A stretch of 64,000 nucleotides of DNA. Source: Streptomyces sp. SDr-06. Its GTDB lineage: Bacteria > Actinomycetota > Actinomycetes > Streptomycetales > Streptomycetaceae. A program made the translations under genes and the position numbers. The DNA is taken from the NCBI RefSeq assembly GCF_003324565.1, contig NZ_QOLA01000005.1:124001-188000 (forward strand), read 5' to 3'. Of the stretch, positions 62,419 to 64,000 are shown in pieces. A model generated the notes under the pieces. It worked only from the letters and a program-made list of their open reading frames with translations. It ran no database searches and was not told the origin of the DNA. Numbering within the stretch: position 1 is the stretch's first letter; each line of letters begins with the position of its first letter.

Positions 62419-64000
62419 TCAGCCCTCGTTCTTGACGGTGTTGTGGTCGCCGACGCTGATCGCCCCTCGGGCATTCTCGATCATGACGCCGCCCTGAGCC
62501 ACGTTGACGATCTTCTGCTCGAACTGCCCGGTGTCGTACCCGGCTTCGTACAGCGCGCTGCGCACGCCGCTGGTCACCCGGTCCTCGATGGACTTCACGT
62601 AGCGCTGGTAGTCCATCGCCTGGAAGAGGGAGGTGTCGGGCGCGGCGGCCAGTTCGCGCACCGAGCGGGCCGGGCCGTCGGGCAGCGCCCGGCCGTAGCC
62701 GCCGGTGAGGCGGTGCCAGGTGGAGCCGATCGCGCGGCCGAGGACGAGCAGGGAGCCGAAGGCGGTCGCCGGGGTGCGCGCCAGCGCCCAGGCCGCCTTG
62801 CCCAGCGGGTTGCGGCAGGCGAAGTCGTGGGCGGTCCGGTCGGCGCGCAGGAAGTCCTCCCGCAGCGGGGCGAGCACGTGCGGCGCGATCTCCAGGACCA
62901 GCATGCCGCCCTGGGTGTGGACGCGTACGAACACGGTGGTGACGAGGTGCTCCTCCCAGCCGCCGACCCGGATGCGCAGGAAGTGCCTGCGCGCCTCGCC
63001 GCCCTCCTCCAGGGCTTCGGCGCGGTGCTGCTCGAAGTCGCCGTCGCGGTAGGGGGCGTGGATGCGCGCGGGCAGCCCCTCGACGGGCAGGAAGACGTAC
63101 TCGGTCACTTCGAGCTGGCGCAGCCGGTCGCGCACGGCGCGGGCCTCGGCGGGCACCGTCGGCGCGGGGATGCGGAGCCGGGTGATGAGGGGTTCGACGA
63201 TGCGCAGGATCTCGGCGTTGCCGACCCGGGTCGGCTGCCGGTCGCCGAGCGACGTGCGGGGGCGCAGCTGGATGGAGACCGACCAGGGGTCGAAGGGGTT
63301 GCCCGCGCCGCGGAAGGGGGCGTCGGCGCGGTAGACCGCGAGGGGGGCGTGCTGCTCGACCCGGATCATGGCGGCCAGCCGCTGGAGCCGTCCGTTGTCG
63401 TTGTGCTGCGCGGGGTCGGCGGCGAAGTCCTGGAAGCCTTCCGGCGACAGCTCGCCCGCCATGATCCGGGTGAACTGGTGGCGTTGCAGGCCGACGCAGA
63501 GGGCGAGCACGGCGAAGCAGCCGAGGACGCCCCAGCCGAGCCCGGGGCTCATGCCCTGGCCCGCGAGGTCCAGCGCGCCCGCGCCGACCAGCTGGGCGGG
63601 ACCGGCGACGAACGGCGGGACCGTGTCGGAACTCCGGGGGGAACGGACGAAGTCGTCCCCGCCGTAACCCCCGTACCCCACCGACGAGTTGTGGGACGAG
63701 GAGTCGTACCCGCCGAACAGGGACACCACCACCGTGACGAGAAAGGCCACGAGCAGCGTCCGCGCCCACCAGCGCAGGAAGAAGGCGGGCAGGGCGCGGT
63801 ACCACGGCGCGGGGCGGGCGGTGCCGCGCACCAGGCGGGCGATCCCGAGCAGGAGGCAGGGGCCCGCGACCACGAGGAAGACGCCCTGGGTGACGACGAC
63901 GCCGAGCACCCAGAGCACCACGAGCCCGAGCGACCAGGCGATCTCCAGGTTGCGGGCGCGCAGCGCGTGGGCGAGCACGCGGGCCGCGTCGAAGCCGAGC
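62419..64000 (-). CDS. Membrane protein with C-terminal RHIM-like motif, N-terminus beyond window
   Basis: At least 526 residues; the frame stays open to the window edge, so a GTG at 63978 is not necessarily the start. Four hydrophobic segments fall in the first 170 residues (two in EIAWSLGLVVLWVLGVVV...VFLVVAGPCLLL, one in WARTLLVAFLVTVVVSLF, one in GVLGCFAVLALCVGL). A 330-residue cytoplasmic domain follows (WEEHLVTTVFVRVHTQGG). The tail ends MIENARGAISVGDHNTVKNEG-like, with ISVGDHNTV four residues from the end, an RHIM-type core. It is the first gene seen of a three-gene operon. Confidence 0.7.
   Translation of the reverse strand, partial: LGFDAARVLAHALRARNLEIAWSLGLVVLWVLGVVVTQGVFLVVAGPCLLLGIARLVRGTARPAPWYRALPAFFLRWWARTLLVAFLVTVVVSLFGGYDSSSHNSSVGYGGYGGDDFVRSPRSSDTVPPFVAGPAQLVGAGALDLAGQGMSPGLGWGVLGCFAVLALCVGLQRHQFTRIMAGELSPEGFQDFAADPAQHNDNGRLQRLAAMIRVEQHAPLAVYRADAPFRGAGNPFDPWSVSIQLRPRTSLGDRQPTRVGNAEILRIVEPLITRLRIPAPTVPAEARAVRDRLRQLEVTEYVFLPVEGLPARIHAPYRDGDFEQHRAEALEEGGEARRHFLRIRVGGWEEHLVTTVFVRVHTQGGMLVLEIAPHVLAPLREDFLRADRTAHDFACRNPLGKAAWALARTPATAFGSLLVLGRAIGSTWHRLTGGYGRALPDGPARSVRELAAAPDTSLFQAMDYQRYVKSIEDRVTSGVRSALYEAGYDTGQFEQKIVNVAQGGVMIENARGAISVGDHNTVKNEG

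Overview
The window is a high-GC (about 72% by eye) actinobacterial chromosome segment, almost certainly Streptomyces. Support comes from the codon usage, the rarity of TTA codons, the XRE/DUF397 pair, an AfsQ2-like kinase with its lipoprotein, an SCO4848-type membrane protein beside a D-Ala-D-Ala carboxypeptidase, and a gene order that, from memory, parallels the S. coelicolor core chromosome from about SCO4906 down to SCO4835. No rRNA, tRNA or CRISPR array was seen.

Layout. 1-3.2 kb: end of a sensor kinase, a lipoprotein and small envelope proteins. 3.2-17.7 kb: a nucleoside salvage block (add, deoA, cdd, an ABC importer with BMP-type binding protein, an M20 amidohydrolase), interrupted by a LysR/MFS pair, an ECF sigma factor with a SnoaL-like tail and a STAS protein. 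The add, deoA, transporter and bmp units share one palindromic operator-like site. 17.9-27 kb: a nonulosonic acid (Kdn/sialic-acid-like) glycopolymer cluster with NeuB-like synthase, cytidylyltransferase-HAD phosphatase fusion, two polysialyltransferase-like enzymes, a GT2 and a DUF6716 protein, followed by a MarR regulator and a membrane acyltransferase. 27-32.4 kb: Uma2 protein, acyl-CoA mutase large subunit, L,D-transpeptidase and an ECF sigma/membrane partner pair. 32.5-35.9 kb: a decayed integrative element bounded by a 23-bp direct repeat, with an integrase fragment, a chain of overlapping small genes and a divergent XRE-DUF397 unit. 35.9-51.7 kb: GH20 hexosaminidase, the sdhCDAB operon, Lrp, SMP-30, TetR, GH89, an orphan peptide-binding protein, a D-Ala-D-Ala carboxypeptidase and a YihY protein. 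51.7-56.1 kb: a complete set for decaprenylphosphoryl-arabinose-type synthesis (UbiA-type phosphoribosyltransferase, PAP2 phosphatase, DprE1, DprE2, GtrA). 56.1-64 kb: trpS, glyA behind a ZTP riboswitch, rocD, and an operon in which a membrane protein (cut by the window edge) and a small soluble protein share an RHIM-like amyloid motif.

The window therefore mixes conserved housekeeping genes (succinate dehydrogenase, nucleoside, glycine and ornithine metabolism, tRNA charging) with cell-surface glycopolymer and lipid-linked sugar pathways. The most unusual signals are the shared RHIM-like motif pair, the four-site nucleoside operator, the Kdn-type cluster, the DprE1/DprE2 set with a Cys-to-Ala change at the benzothiazinone site, an apparent ATC start codon in the nucleoside ABC ATPase, and the repeat-bounded element.
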